From Gilliamella sp. Pra-s52 (GTDB lineage: Bacteria > Pseudomonadota > Gammaproteobacteria > Enterobacterales > Orbaceae), in assembly GCF_009795805.1 (NCBI RefSeq), contig NZ_WTEY01000008.1, forward strand, positions 1-64,000: DNA of 64,000 nucleotides, given 5' to 3'. Positions 48,594 through 59,788 of the stretch are shown in pieces. The translations under genes and the position numbers were made by a program. The notes beneath the pieces are model-generated. The model did not search any database. It was given only the letters and a program-made list of their open reading frames with translations, and was not told the DNA's origin. Within the stretch, counting starts at the first letter, position 1. Each line of letters opens with the position of its first letter.

Positions 48594-50051
48594 ATGCAAC
48601 GAATAACAAGGATAGCCTTCGATTCCAATAATCCAGATATCATTTCTCAGTTAGAACAATATCATTCCTTACTTTTATTATTAAAACCACATTTAACTGA
48701 ACGTACTTTCTCAATTTTAGCCACACCAAAGCTAATTGATAATCAGCAATATGTAGGTTGGTATACTGATCTTGAAGGGCAACCGCTTTTACTTGATAAC
48801 ATTGTCAACCAGTCGCAAAAAGGCGAGATTATCCAAACATTACAAACTCGCCTTAATGACATTGAAACAGCAATAAACCTTATGCCACTAAGTAACGAAG
48901 AGCAAAATTTAGTTTCAATGTGGCTTCCTAAAATTAAAAGCTCAAGCAACTTAATTTATGTCATCAATGATGAACCTGTCATTGTTAATACCTTTCAAGA
49001 GGATGTGCAACCTGAACCTGCACCAATTGTTGCGCCAACACCATTTTGGCGTTGGTGGCATTTTTTACTTTTAGCCTTATTTTTAGTTGGACTGCTTGGC
49101 TTACTCTGGTACTTATTTTGCCCACTTGCAAAACCTAAAATTGTGCCTGCTGAGCCAGTATCGACGCCTGTTATTTCGGCACCTGTTGAAGAAAAACAGC
49201 CTGAACCTGCGCCAGTTCCTGCAACAAAACCACAAGAGCCTGAGCCAACTGTGGTGCCTGAGCCTATTGCAAAATCTGAACCAGCACCAACGCCAACGCC
49301 AGCACCTGTACCTGTACCGAAGGTAAAAAATCCGCCTAACTGCATAACCAAAGAAGAGATGAAAAAAGATTCTAATCCTTCTAAAATGGTTATGGTGTTT
49401 GATAACTCATTATCGATGACCGTGACCTTAAATGAACCCCCACAAGAGGTTGAAAAATACTTCCAATATATGTCCTATGGTTATGGTCGGAATATGTCAG
49501 AACAAGACAGAATTGCTTATGAAAAACGCATGACACGTTTACCAACTCGTTTATCAAGTAGTAAGAATGTGGCAACCTCGAGTATTGATAAAATACAACA
49601 AAATATCGATATTTCGCTTGTCACCTTAACAAGTTGTCCAGCGGCAGATGTTTCGCCATTTTATAATTATACAAATCGAGGAACGCTAAAACGAAAAATA
49701 AAACGACTAACACCAACAGCGGCAGGTGGTGGTGGAACGCCTTTATACAGCGGTTTGCAAAAGGCTAGTCAAATGCTTGATGGTGTAAAACGTGATGATT
49801 ATATTCTCATAATCAGCGATGGCGAAGATAACTGTTCAAAAAATAATATCTGTACACTAGCTAATTACATAGCGTCACAAAAGCCACGGTTAAAAATTAA
49901 TATTGTTGATATTGCTGGTGAACATAAAATTGATTGCATTGCTAACGCCACAGGTGGCAAGGTTTACATAGCCCAAAGCCCTAAAGATATGATAAAACAG
50001 ATGAACAAAGCAGTATCAAGTTTAAAAATCAACAGACCAACATGCCAATAA
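48594..50051 (+). CDS. Membrane-anchored vWA protein with SrfA-like amino domain (copy 2)
   Basis: This 485-residue protein is a paralogue of the preceding gene, with the same start (MQRITRIAFDSNN), helix (155-175, FWRWWHFLLLALFLVG) and vWA domain (MIDAS D270NSLS, ISDGEDNC). The linker is longer and built of Pro-Glu/Pro-Ala/Pro-Val repeats (residues 190-245), typical of a stiff arm that spans the periplasm. It is the last gene of the block, 117 bases after copy 1. High similarity in both end domains but not in the linker indicates duplication followed by linker change. Confidence 0.82.
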   Translation: MQRITRIAFDSNNPDIISQLEQYHSLLLLLKPHLTERTFSILATPKLIDNQQYVGWYTDLEGQPLLLDNIVNQSQKGEIIQTLQTRLNDIETAINLMPLSNEEQNLVSMWLPKIKSSSNLIYVINDEPVIVNTFQEDVQPEPAPIVAPTPFWRWWHFLLLALFLVGLLGLLWYLFCPLAKPKIVPAEPVSTPVISAPVEEKQPEPAPVPATKPQEPEPTVVPEPIAKSEPAPTPTPAPVPVPKVKNPPNCITKEEMKKDSNPSKMVMVFDNSLSMTVTLNEPPQEVEKYFQYMSYGYGRNMSEQDRIAYEKRMTRLPTRLSSSKNVATSSIDKIQQNIDISLVTLTSCPAADVSPFYNYTNRGTLKRKIKRLTPTAAGGGGTPLYSGLQKASQMLDGVKRDDYILIISDGEDNCSKNNICTLANYIASQKPRLKINIVDIAGEHKIDCIANATGGKVYIAQSPKDMIKQMNKAVSSLKINRPTCQ

Positions 50052-50061
50052 AAAAGCAAAC

Positions 50062-50085
50062 GCGCCAAATCCTTTTATTTGGTGC
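50062..50085 (+). terminator. Hairpin after the srf block, possible terminator
   Basis: GCGCCAAAT (50062-50070) pairs with ATTTGGTGC (50077-50085) with one G-T pair. An outer AAAGC before it and GCTTT after it could extend the stem. It lies ten bases after the last stop codon of the srf block. The T tract is short, so termination may be imperfect. Confidence 0.5.
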
Positions 50086-50179
50086 ATTAATTGGCTTTGT
50101 GGTTTACAAATTTGAACATTCGGAATGTTTAAAAACAATAAAAACATTTCATTCTTCCTAAAAAAGGATTATTTTTTAT

Positions 50180-50235
50180 CAAAAAACAGTCAGAAAAATT
50201 ATTGATTTTATTTAAGTTTTTTTTGGTGTTTTTTT
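50180..50235 (+). repeat. Third copy of the dispersed AT-rich repeat
   Basis: It contains CAGTCAGAAAAATTATTGA followed by TTTTATT and a T-rich tail with GGTGTTTTTTT. It matches the two copies at 29215-29272 and 29295-29346 closely, and like them lies in an intergenic gap on the plus strand. The copies bracket the ybeD-gss-srf segment. Confidence 0.5.
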
Positions 50236-50272
50236 ACGAAAATCAACTCCGCCACAATCCTTATTCCCAATA

Positions 50273-50300
50273 AAAAACCAGACATGGTGTCTGGCTTTTT
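50273..50300. terminator. Bidirectional terminator after gyrB
   Basis: CCAGAC (50278-50283), loop atggt, GTCTGG (50289-50294), flanked by A-run on the left and T-run on the right, so it can work for the minus-strand gyrB transcript and for plus-strand read-through from the srf block. Confidence 0.8.
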
Positions 50301-50321
50301 ATTTTTTTATCACTGTAACAT

Positions 50322-52745
<2,424 letters not shown>

Positions 52746-52775
52746 TTAATTGATTGTTTATATCATTCTGTATAT

Positions 52776-53849
52776 TTACAAAATTATACCAGATTTTATG
52801 TGAAAAATCTTATCATTTTCATCGATCATATGGCTAATTTGATCTTGACTAACTGCGGTAATAAATACTTGAGAATTTGCTAATTTTAATCGTTTTGCTA
52901 GCAAATCACGTTTATTGTGATCTAGTTCTGAAGCAAAATCATCAATCAAGTAAATACAAGATTGTGAGTGTTGTTTTGAATAATATTCACCTTGAGATAA
53001 CCGTAAAGCACACATCATTAGTTTTAGTTGACCTCGGGATAAAAGATCTTCAACAGGGATATTATCGATACGTAATTTTATATCTGCTTTATGTGGTCCC
53101 AAAGTGGTGTAATTAAGCAGCTTATCGCGATCGTACTGTTTTTGTAGCTGTTCGGAGTAATTAATTCCATGCTCCCAACCTTGATAATATTGGCAATTAA
53201 GTTGATATTCAGGTAAAAAATCACGGCAAGTCTGAATAATTTCAGGAAAAATATGTTGTAAGTAGTCGGTTCTAATTTGGCTGATTTTTTCGGCAATTGG
53301 GGCGATCTCTTTGTCCCAAGGTAATAATTGATTATAACTATGAGCTTGTTTTAGGAGTGCATTACGTTGTTTAAATAGACGTTTTAAATTGTTCCATAAA
53401 TGAACAAACTCAGGGTGATGATGAAAACATCCCCAATCGATAAATGCACGGCGATATTTGGGACCTCCACTTAATAAATCAAACCCCTCAGGGGTTATTA
53501 ATTGTATCGGTAATAATTTGGCTAAATCGGCCAATCGAAAGCCTTCATCTCCGTCTATTTTTATTTTATTTTCGTTATTTCGTGATTTTGCAAGACCAAT
53601 TGAATGGACTTGCTGATTGGTACTTTTTATTTCACTAAATAATATAAGCTCGGGTTGTTCATGTTGAATTATTCGATTTGATTGGGCATGTCTAAATGCT
53701 CGTCCGTGTCCAAGCATATAGATGGCTTCAAGTAGACTGGTTTTGCCACTGCCATTATCACCAACAATGAAGTTGAAATGCGGTGATAAAGTGAGTTCTG
53801 CGTAATCAATATTACGAAAACGATGAACGTTGATGGTTGATAGCGTCAT
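52776..53849 (-). CDS. recF: Recombination/gap-repair ATPase RecF
   Basis: RecF loads at single-strand gaps to help RecA with RecO and RecR. The 357-residue SMC-like ABC ATPase has Walker A GDNGSGKTSLLEA near residue 30, a signature LSRGQLKLMMCAL and Walker B CIYLIDDFASELD. It is placed between dnaN and gyrB as in most bacteria. Confidence 0.96.
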   Translation of the reverse strand: MTLSTINVHRFRNIDYAELTLSPHFNFIVGDNGSGKTSLLEAIYMLGHGRAFRHAQSNRIIQHEQPELILFSEIKSTNQQVHSIGLAKSRNNENKIKIDGDEGFRLADLAKLLPIQLITPEGFDLLSGGPKYRRAFIDWGCFHHHPEFVHLWNNLKRLFKQRNALLKQAHSYNQLLPWDKEIAPIAEKISQIRTDYLQHIFPEIIQTCRDFLPEYQLNCQYYQGWEHGINYSEQLQKQYDRDKLLNYTTLGPHKADIKLRIDNIPVEDLLSRGQLKLMMCALRLSQGEYYSKQHSQSCIYLIDDFASELDHNKRDLLAKRLKLANSQVFITAVSQDQISHMIDENDKIFHIKSGIIL

Positions 53850-53897
53850 ATACTGTCAATTATTCCGGCCGAAGCCGGAAAATTAAATAAGATTTGA

Positions 53898-55001
53898 TTA
53901 TAAGCGCATCGGCATAACAACATAAGTGGCAGATTGATTGTTGATATCTTCAATTTGTACACTTGATACCGAATCAGTGAGTAATAGTTGTACGCTATCA
54001 CATTTCAATGTATTTAATATGTCGAGTAAATAAGTAACATTAAAGCCAATTTCAAGCTCTGATGATTCATATTTTACATCAACAACTTCTTCTGCTTCTT
54101 CTTGTTCAGGGTTGTTTGCCGTAATTTTTAGTTGGTTGTTATGAGCATGAAGTCGAATTCCACGAAATTTTTCATTAGATAAGATAGCAACTCGTGATAG
54201 GGCATTTCTTAGCTCTTCGCAGGAGACTTCAAGTGGTTTATCTGGATTGCGAGGTAATACCCGTTTATAGTCAGGAAATCTACCGTCAATAAGTTTTGAT
54301 GTAAAAGTGAAATCACCAAGATTAACGCGTAAGTTGTTATGACCAATTTGCATTGTGATAAGTTCATCGTTATCGTTAACCAATTTTGCCAGTTCAAGTA
54401 CGCCTTTTCTTGGTAAAATGACCGCATGGGTGGCTTTTGTATTTTGCTCAATGGGTTGAGCACATAACGCTAGTCGGTGTCCATCGGTTGCTACAGTTTT
54501 TAGTAGGCCATCTTCAATTTCAAATAACATGCCATTTAAGTAATATCTGACATCTTGATTTGCCATTGAAAATTGTACCGCATCAATAAGTCGTTTTATG
54601 GTTCTTTGTGGTACTGAAAGATCAACATCACTTTGCCAATTTTCTAAATTAGGAAAATCGTTAGCAGGGAGTGTTGCTAAAGAAAATTTACTACGGCCAG
54701 ATTGAATCATTAATCGGTTATCGTCAACGCTTATCGAAATTTTGGCGTCGCTAGGCAGGTTTCGGCAGATATCAAGAAACTTTCTTGCCGGTACCGTAGT
54801 TGCGCCAGGTTCGCTTGGTTCGACTAAGGGTAAATGAGAGATCATCTCTATTTCAAGATCCGTTCCCGTCATTGATAGTGTGTTGTCATTAACTTGTAAT
54901 AATAAATTCCCCAAAATGGGTAACGTCGGACGATTACTCAGTGGGGCGCTGACAAGTTGCAATGGTTTTATCAGTTTTTCACGATCTATAATAAATTTCA
55001 T
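53898..55001 (-). CDS. dnaN: DNA polymerase III beta sliding clamp
   Basis: DnaN is the ring clamp that holds polymerase on DNA. The 367-residue protein begins MKFIIDREKLIKPLQLVSAP, has three clamp repeats and ends TYVVMPMRL, the standard carboxy end. It lies 14 bases downstream of dnaA. Confidence 0.98.
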   Translation of the reverse strand: MKFIIDREKLIKPLQLVSAPLSNRPTLPILGNLLLQVNDNTLSMTGTDLEIEMISHLPLVEPSEPGATTVPARKFLDICRNLPSDAKISISVDDNRLMIQSGRSKFSLATLPANDFPNLENWQSDVDLSVPQRTIKRLIDAVQFSMANQDVRYYLNGMLFEIEDGLLKTVATDGHRLALCAQPIEQNTKATHAVILPRKGVLELAKLVNDNDELITMQIGHNNLRVNLGDFTFTSKLIDGRFPDYKRVLPRNPDKPLEVSCEELRNALSRVAILSNEKFRGIRLHAHNNQLKITANNPEQEEAEEVVDVKYESSELEIGFNVTYLLDILNTLKCDSVQLLLTDSVSSVQIEDINNQSATYVVMPMRL

Positions 55002-55015
55002 AGTATTGATTCTTT

Positions 55016-56374
55016 TTAAGTTGATAATGTTCTAATTAAATTGGAGTAATCTTCTTTAATTGCATTGCTCTCTTTTTTTAATTCGGCAATCTTTCTGCAC
55101 GCATGTAATACGGTAGTGTGGTCTCGTCCACCAAAGCCGTCGCCAATTTCAGGCAGGCTTTTGTTCGTCAGTTCCTTGGCGAGCGCCATTGCGACTTGTC
55201 GTGGTCTTGCAACTGAACGAGAACGGCGTTTAGAAAGTAAATCTGATACTTTAATTTTATAATATTCTGCAACTGTTTTTTGTATATTTTCAATAGTGAC
55301 TAGTTTTTCTTGTAAAGCCAGTAAATCTTTTAAAGCGTCTTTAACAAAATCTATGGTAATGGCTTTACCCGTAAAATTAGCGTTAGCAATAACTCGATTA
55401 AGTGCGCCTTCCAACTCACGAACATTCGAACGTAGTCGTTTAGCGATAAAAAAAGCGACTTCTTCAGGTAATTTAATATGATTTTCTTCGGCTTTTTTCA
55501 TTAAAATCGCAACCCGTGTTTCAAGTTCGGGGGGTTCGATTGCAATGGTTAATCCCCAACCAAAACGGGATTTTAGACGATCTTCAACGCCATCAATTTC
55601 TTTAGGGTAACGATCTGATGTTAAAATAATTTGTTGATTGCCTTCTAATAACGAATTAAATGTGTGAAAAAACTCTTCTTGGGAGCGCTCTTTATTGGCA
55701 AAAAATTGAATATCATCAATAAGCAAGGCATCAACAGAGCGATAATAATTTTTGAACTCTTCAATAGCATTATTTTGTAGTGCTTTGACCATATCTTGGA
55801 CAAAGCGTTCTGAATGCATGTAGACAACTTTTGCGTTGGCCTTTTCTTCCATTATTTGATTGCCAACTGCGTGTAATAAATGCGTTTTACCTAAACCTGT
55901 AGAACCATATAAAAATAAAGGGTTATAAGCTTTGCCTGGGTTTTTGGCCACTTGTTTGGCTGCCGCAACACCTAGTTGATTTGATTTACCTTCTACAAAA
56001 CTATTAAAAGTGTGTTTATGATTAATACCCGAGCGATAGATATGATTGTGATTTGTTTCTTTTGTTGTTTGCCAAGCAGGTAAAACGTCTGCTTTACGTT
56101 GGCTATTTTGTGTTTTTTTATCTTTAGATACGGTTGAACCAACTTCAAGAAATAGTTTCAAAGAGTCATCATTAAAAAGCTTATTTAGTAATTGGGATAT
56201 CGTAGCTAAATACTTATTTTTTACCCAATCTAACACAAATCTATTTGGTGCATAAATATAGAGTTTATTATCGACCATCTCCGCTTGCAACGGGCGAATC
56301 CATAAGTTGAATTCCGTTGTAGGGATTTCTTCTTGTAACTGAGAAAGGCAATCTTGCCAAATTGCGGTAGGCAC
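55016..56374 (-). CDS. dnaA: Chromosomal replication initiator DnaA
   Basis: DnaA binds DnaA boxes and opens oriC. From GTG 56374 the protein has 452 residues: amino domain I ([21 protein letters not shown]), linker, AAA+ domain with Walker [14 protein letters not shown] and Walker [10 protein letters not shown], and DNA-binding domain IV with [17 protein letters not shown] chose GTG 56374 because AAGGAG sits five bases upstream; a TTG at 56404 would add ten residues and swallow that ribosome site. A DnaA box lies in the promoter. Confidence 0.97.
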   Translation of the reverse strand: MPTAIWQDCLSQLQEEIPTTEFNLWIRPLQAEMVDNKLYIYAPNRFVLDWVKNKYLATISQLLNKLFNDDSLKLFLEVGSTVSKDKKTQNSQRKADVLPAWQTTKETNHNHIYRSGINHKHTFNSFVEGKSNQLGVAAAKQVAKNPGKAYNPLFLYGSTGLGKTHLLHAVGNQIMEEKANAKVVYMHSERFVQDMVKALQNNAIEEFKNYYRSVDALLIDDIQFFANKERSQEEFFHTFNSLLEGNQQIILTSDRYPKEIDGVEDRLKSRFGWGLTIAIEPPELETRVAILMKKAEENHIKLPEEVAFFIAKRLRSNVRELEGALNRVIANANFTGKAITIDFVKDALKDLLALQEKLVTIENIQKTVAEYYKIKVSDLLSKRRSRSVARPRQVAMALAKELTNKSLPEIGDGFGGRDHTTVLHACRKIAELKKESNAIKEDYSNLIRTLST

Positions 56375-56415
56375 GGCAACTCCTTCAACTTTTCTTACTA
56401 ACAATACCGAGAAGC

Positions 56416-56421
56416 ATTATA
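56416..56421 (-). promoter_or_regulatory. Candidate -10 element of dnaA
   Basis: On the minus strand TATAAT is read from 56421 to 56416, 41 bases before the GTG start. The DnaA box lies just upstream, where the -35/-10 spacer would be. Confidence 0.5.
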
Positions 56422-56429
56422 ATCTCTTT

Positions 56430-56438
56430 TGTGGATAA
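56430..56438 (-). promoter_or_regulatory. DnaA box in the dnaA promoter
   Basis: TGTGGATAA on the plus strand is a perfect TTATCCACA DnaA box on the minus strand. It lies between the probable -35 and -10 of dnaA, the arrangement used for autorepression. No second strong box was found nearby, so this is not by itself an origin. Confidence 0.75.
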
Positions 56439-56487
56439 TTTGTAGATCTAAGCCAATATATAATTTAGTTGTTAACAAAAAAGAAGA

Positions 56488-56513
56488 TAAAAAAACCCGG
56501 TTTTTAACCGGGT
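56488..56513 (-). terminator. Intrinsic terminator after ompA
   Basis: Read on the minus strand, ACCCGG (56513-56508) and CCGGGT (56500-56495) flank an AT-rich centre that also pairs, followed by seven T residues. It lies 28 bases after the ompA stop and insulates dnaA from the highly expressed ompA. Confidence 0.85.
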
Positions 56514-56541
56514 CTTAATGAATAACTAAAAAAAACAAAGA

Positions 56542-57636
56542 TTATTTTGTTGAATCAGTTACTTGAACTTCTTGAACGTTACGTGCTTTAACTTCAATTT
56601 CAACACGACGATCTGGAGCTAAACATGCTTTTAAGTTAGCACCACGAAGCGCATTACATTTAGTTCCTGTAACTGGTTGAGATTTACCTACACCACGTGC
56701 ACTGATTAAATCAGCAGGAACACCTTTAGAAACTAAATATTTCATTACTGAGTTAGCACGTTGTTCTGATAATTTTTGGTTATAGCTATCTGAACCAATA
56801 CGGTCAGTATGACCAATTACCACTACAGCGCTTTCAGTTGGATTGATTTTAACAAGGTTTGTTAATAAGTTATCTAATGCTTGACGACCTTCAGCTTTTA
56901 AGTCAGCTTTTGCATAAGCAAATAGTACGTCTTCATTTAATACATAACGTTTTACTTCAGTTTTTAATTCAACTGGAGCAGGTGTATTTAATGTTGCTAA
57001 ACGGTAAGTAATACCTAAGCTTACAGTACCTGCATCTGGAGATGCACCAGTTTTAGTGTGAATATGTTGAACATATTGATACTCTAAACGAGTTGATAAA
57101 TCGTCACTTAAACGATAATCGACACCTAATGCATAAACAGGAGATAAGTCGGTTTCTGTACCATGATCAAGTTTTTCATATTTTTTCACTAAACCGCCAT
57201 TTTTCCATTTAGCGATAGTGACCATACCACCAGCACGACCATAGATATCTAACCCGTCAACGATAGGGTAGCTTAATTTACCAGTTAAAGAAACTCCTTG
57301 AGCGGAAACTTTACTGTGACCTACGTCATAGTTTTTACCTTCATAGTGGAAAGATCTTTTGTATTTAGCAGAGCCTAACCAGTCGTAACCCAATTCAAAT
57401 GCTAAATAAGGATTTGCCTGAAAACCAAGGAATGCACCACCCGCGACATTGCTGCGATTTGAAGTACTGATTCCAACGTTATCCCATACGCGAACTTTAT
57501 TTGCATCTAAACGATAAAGCTCTGACCAACCTAATTTAGCACCTACATAAATAGAGTTGTCATCATATGCTGCATTAGCTGCAGTAGCTGTTAAACTTGC
57601 AACTGCGATTGCTAGAGCTAGAGTAGTTTTTTTCAT
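56542..57636 (-). CDS. ompA: Outer-membrane protein OmpA
   Basis: OmpA anchors the outer membrane to peptidoglycan. The 364-residue protein has a signal peptide (cleavage after ANA, about residue 22), an eight-strand beta-barrel (to about 195), a short Pro linker (APVELKTEVKRYVL) and an OmpA-like peptidoglycan-binding domain. That domain shows VVIGHTDRIGSDSYNQKLSEQRA and the conserved Arg/Asp pair, and has a disulfide-type CNALRGANLKAC. It has its own terminator and a 200-base promoter region shared with nothing else. The position next to dnaA is not the E. coli order. Confidence 0.95.
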   Translation of the reverse strand: MKKTTLALAIAVASLTATAANAAYDDNSIYVGAKLGWSELYRLDANKVRVWDNVGISTSNRSNVAGGAFLGFQANPYLAFELGYDWLGSAKYKRSFHYEGKNYDVGHSKVSAQGVSLTGKLSYPIVDGLDIYGRAGGMVTIAKWKNGGLVKKYEKLDHGTETDLSPVYALGVDYRLSDDLSTRLEYQYVQHIHTKTGASPDAGTVSLGITYRLATLNTPAPVELKTEVKRYVLNEDVLFAYAKADLKAEGRQALDNLLTNLVKINPTESAVVVIGHTDRIGSDSYNQKLSEQRANSVMKYLVSKGVPADLISARGVGKSQPVTGTKCNALRGANLKACLAPDRRVEIEVKARNVQEVQVTDSTK

Positions 57637-57837
57637 TTTATTGCCTCAACTTATATGTTGTTATAGACGATGTTTAGTTTGTTTATTGCTTAATAATTTA
57701 CTTCAATTACTAAATAAAATAACAATTACTTATTTTTATATAATTATGTTGCACATAATCTGTTGCTAGTATAGCACATGTAATAGGCAAATCTATAGAT
57801 AATGATAGTGCAATGAAAAAATATTTAAATAGTTTTG

Positions 57838-58746
57838 TTAAATTATTTTATTAATCGTCATATAAAAGTCATTAATGGTATTGGCTAATGAATTAGCCAT
57901 AATAAAAAAGTCAGCTTCGAGTTTTTTATCAAACTCATCAGATCCTATATCTTCGTTTTCATCCAAAATAATCGAATCAAATTTAATTCGTTTAAAGGTT
58001 AAATCGCTATTAACAATAAAGCTAACACCTCTTTCATCAATAATTTTAATTTTAGTGATCCATTTGCCAGAATCGAAATGAACTCGCATTTCTTCACTTG
58101 TGATTTCTTGATTTTTACAACTAATAATGCCATTACCTTCAAGTGGATCTTTAAGCTCGGCTTGATCGCCCAATAAAAACGGTGGAAAATTTAGGTTTTC
58201 ATTCGTCCATGTGGTCATGATTTGTTCGAGTGGTTTGTCAATCGATAAAGGTGTTAATGCAAGCGAACCAAGCTCTTTGCGTAAAATAGCTAAGATATCT
58301 TCGGCTTGTTTAAAGCTACTGCAATCAACAATAATACGTTTATTATTGGTGTCTACCCATAACCAATAGTGGTTATATTTACTAAAAGCCCTTGGCATTA
58401 GGTCAATCATAACTTCATCTTTTAAGGTGGCTTTTTCGTTTTTGGTCAACTTTCTACTTAGCGCTTGTTCTTGTTTATCAATTTTTTCTAATAAAGCTTG
58501 TTTGATTACAGGAGAGGGCAATATTTTTGTCTCTTTTTTGATGCGTAATAATAAATGTCCTTGCATATCAATAATAAAATCATCTTGATTATTATCATGA
58601 TAAGGCGAAACCCACCCCATTTTTGTGGTATCTAAATTACCGCATGGTATAAAAGGATGTGATTTGAGTGCGTTTTCAATCGCTTCTTTATTAAGTAATG
58701 TATCGTTATTGAGTTGATAAATGATGGCATTTTTAAACCAGAGCAT
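57838..58746 (-). CDS. rdgC: Recombination-associated protein RdgC
   Basis: RdgC is a ring-shaped, non-specific DNA-binding protein that restrains RecA. The 302-residue protein begins MLWFKNAIIYQL and shows KMGWVSP, KILPSPVIKQALLEKI, LKDEVMIDLMPRAFSKY and KRIKFDS, all matching the E. coli protein in order. Length agrees (303 in E. coli). It lies 200 bases upstream of ompA on the same strand. Confidence 0.95.
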   Translation of the reverse strand: MLWFKNAIIYQLNNDTLLNKEAIENALKSHPFIPCGNLDTTKMGWVSPYHDNNQDDFIIDMQGHLLLRIKKETKILPSPVIKQALLEKIDKQEQALSRKLTKNEKATLKDEVMIDLMPRAFSKYNHYWLWVDTNNKRIIVDCSSFKQAEDILAILRKELGSLALTPLSIDKPLEQIMTTWTNENLNFPPFLLGDQAELKDPLEGNGIISCKNQEITSEEMRVHFDSGKWITKIKIIDERGVSFIVNSDLTFKRIKFDSIILDENEDIGSDEFDKKLEADFFIMANSLANTINDFYMTINKII

Positions 58747-58870
58747 ACTTTTCTATTTCCTGAATTTTTTGTGATAGGGAATTTATTTTACCTAAACATT
58801 AAACAGCAACCACTGATTATGGCAAGAGGTTATTGTTATCATTTTGTTATTGGGTATAAATCAACATTAG

Positions 58871-59620
58871 TTAAAAGTTATAAGATAACCCCATATAAAC
58901 TGAAGTGATAGTGCTATTGTCAACCATAGGACTGTCTGCTGCATCGCCAGTTAATTTGTCGATATGAATACCGCCAAAAGTCGCTATATTTGGGGTTAAT
59001 GAATATTGTGCTGCTATTTCGGCGTAAGGTGTTAATGAATTATCTGCATTAAAGTATCGTAATTTTGAACGGGATGATTCTTTATGCGAAACACCATAAT
59101 AATAATCATTATGTTTACTATTAGCCCAGTTTATACCAATAGACGGTGCTATAACCAAATTATCCTGCATATAAGGGACAGTATAATCGGCATTAACTAA
59201 AATACTATTACTTTTGTTTAATACATCGGCGCCGATACTACTAGAAAACCCTCCCCAATTGGTCACAATAGAATATTCTACTTCTGCTAGCAATGTTGAG
59301 TGACGGCTATTAAGTTGCTTTAATTGGTGATTATCTGAATTATGTGGTTTAAATTCGTTAGATAAGTAGCGAGCACCAATTGAGACACTTTGGTTATCAG
59401 CATTATAAGCATAAACTCCAGCCGATAAATCATCGATAAAAAATAGCTCATTATCATAATCGATATGAGGAATAGGATAATAATTATCGCTATAATTTTT
59501 ATAAGGTGAATTTGTCCAACCAATGCCTAAACCGAGAGAAGATGGCTCTGCTAAAGCAAACTGGGCTGTTCCTAAAGTGATTACAGATAAAATAGACAGC
59601 CCACAAAGTATTTTTTTCAT
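58871..59620 (-). CDS. MipA/OmpV-family outer-membrane protein
   Basis: This 249-residue protein has a signal peptide (cleavage after FALA, about residue 24) and a beta-barrel pattern of alternating Tyr/hydrophobic strands ending in GLSYNF with the terminal Phe needed for BAM insertion. GLGIGWTNSPYKNY and PIPHIDYDNELFF near the start are typical of MipA/OmpV proteins. Some members scaffold murein enzymes, others are porin-like, and nothing here decides which. It is divergent from the aminotransferase gene with a 168-base shared upstream region. Confidence 0.85.
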   Translation of the reverse strand: MKKILCGLSILSVITLGTAQFALAEPSSLGLGIGWTNSPYKNYSDNYYPIPHIDYDNELFFIDDLSAGVYAYNADNQSVSIGARYLSNEFKPHNSDNHQLKQLNSRHSTLLAEVEYSIVTNWGGFSSSIGADVLNKSNSILVNADYTVPYMQDNLVIAPSIGINWANSKHNDYYYGVSHKESSRSKLRYFNADNSLTPYAEIAAQYSLTPNIATFGGIHIDKLTGDAADSPMVDNSTITSVYMGLSYNF

Positions 59621-59788
59621 TTTTTATGCCTATCTAAAAGGTGAATGTTTATTAGTAAATTACCCAGATTTAATTGGTTAGCTAATCGTCACAAAATCCA
59701 TACATTAACTGTACATTGTAACAAACAAATTTCTTGAATAATAATGCCACATTTTATCGTGTTTGAATATGGATTAGTGAGATAAATT

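Noticed and set aside
48995-49351. 118-codon Gly/Ser/Ala-rich minus-strand open frame
   Set aside because: It is the mirror of the Pro-Glu-Ala linker repeats in vWA copy 2; low complexity explains the lack of stops.
31941-50051. Type VI secretion or a CRISPR/restriction-type defence island
   Set aside because: No TssB/C, VgrG, Hcp or ClpV-like proteins, no nucleases or methylases, and no repeat-spacer array were seen in the block.
56405-56540. oriC next to dnaA
   Set aside because: Only one DnaA box, no box cluster and a short gap filled by promoter and terminator.
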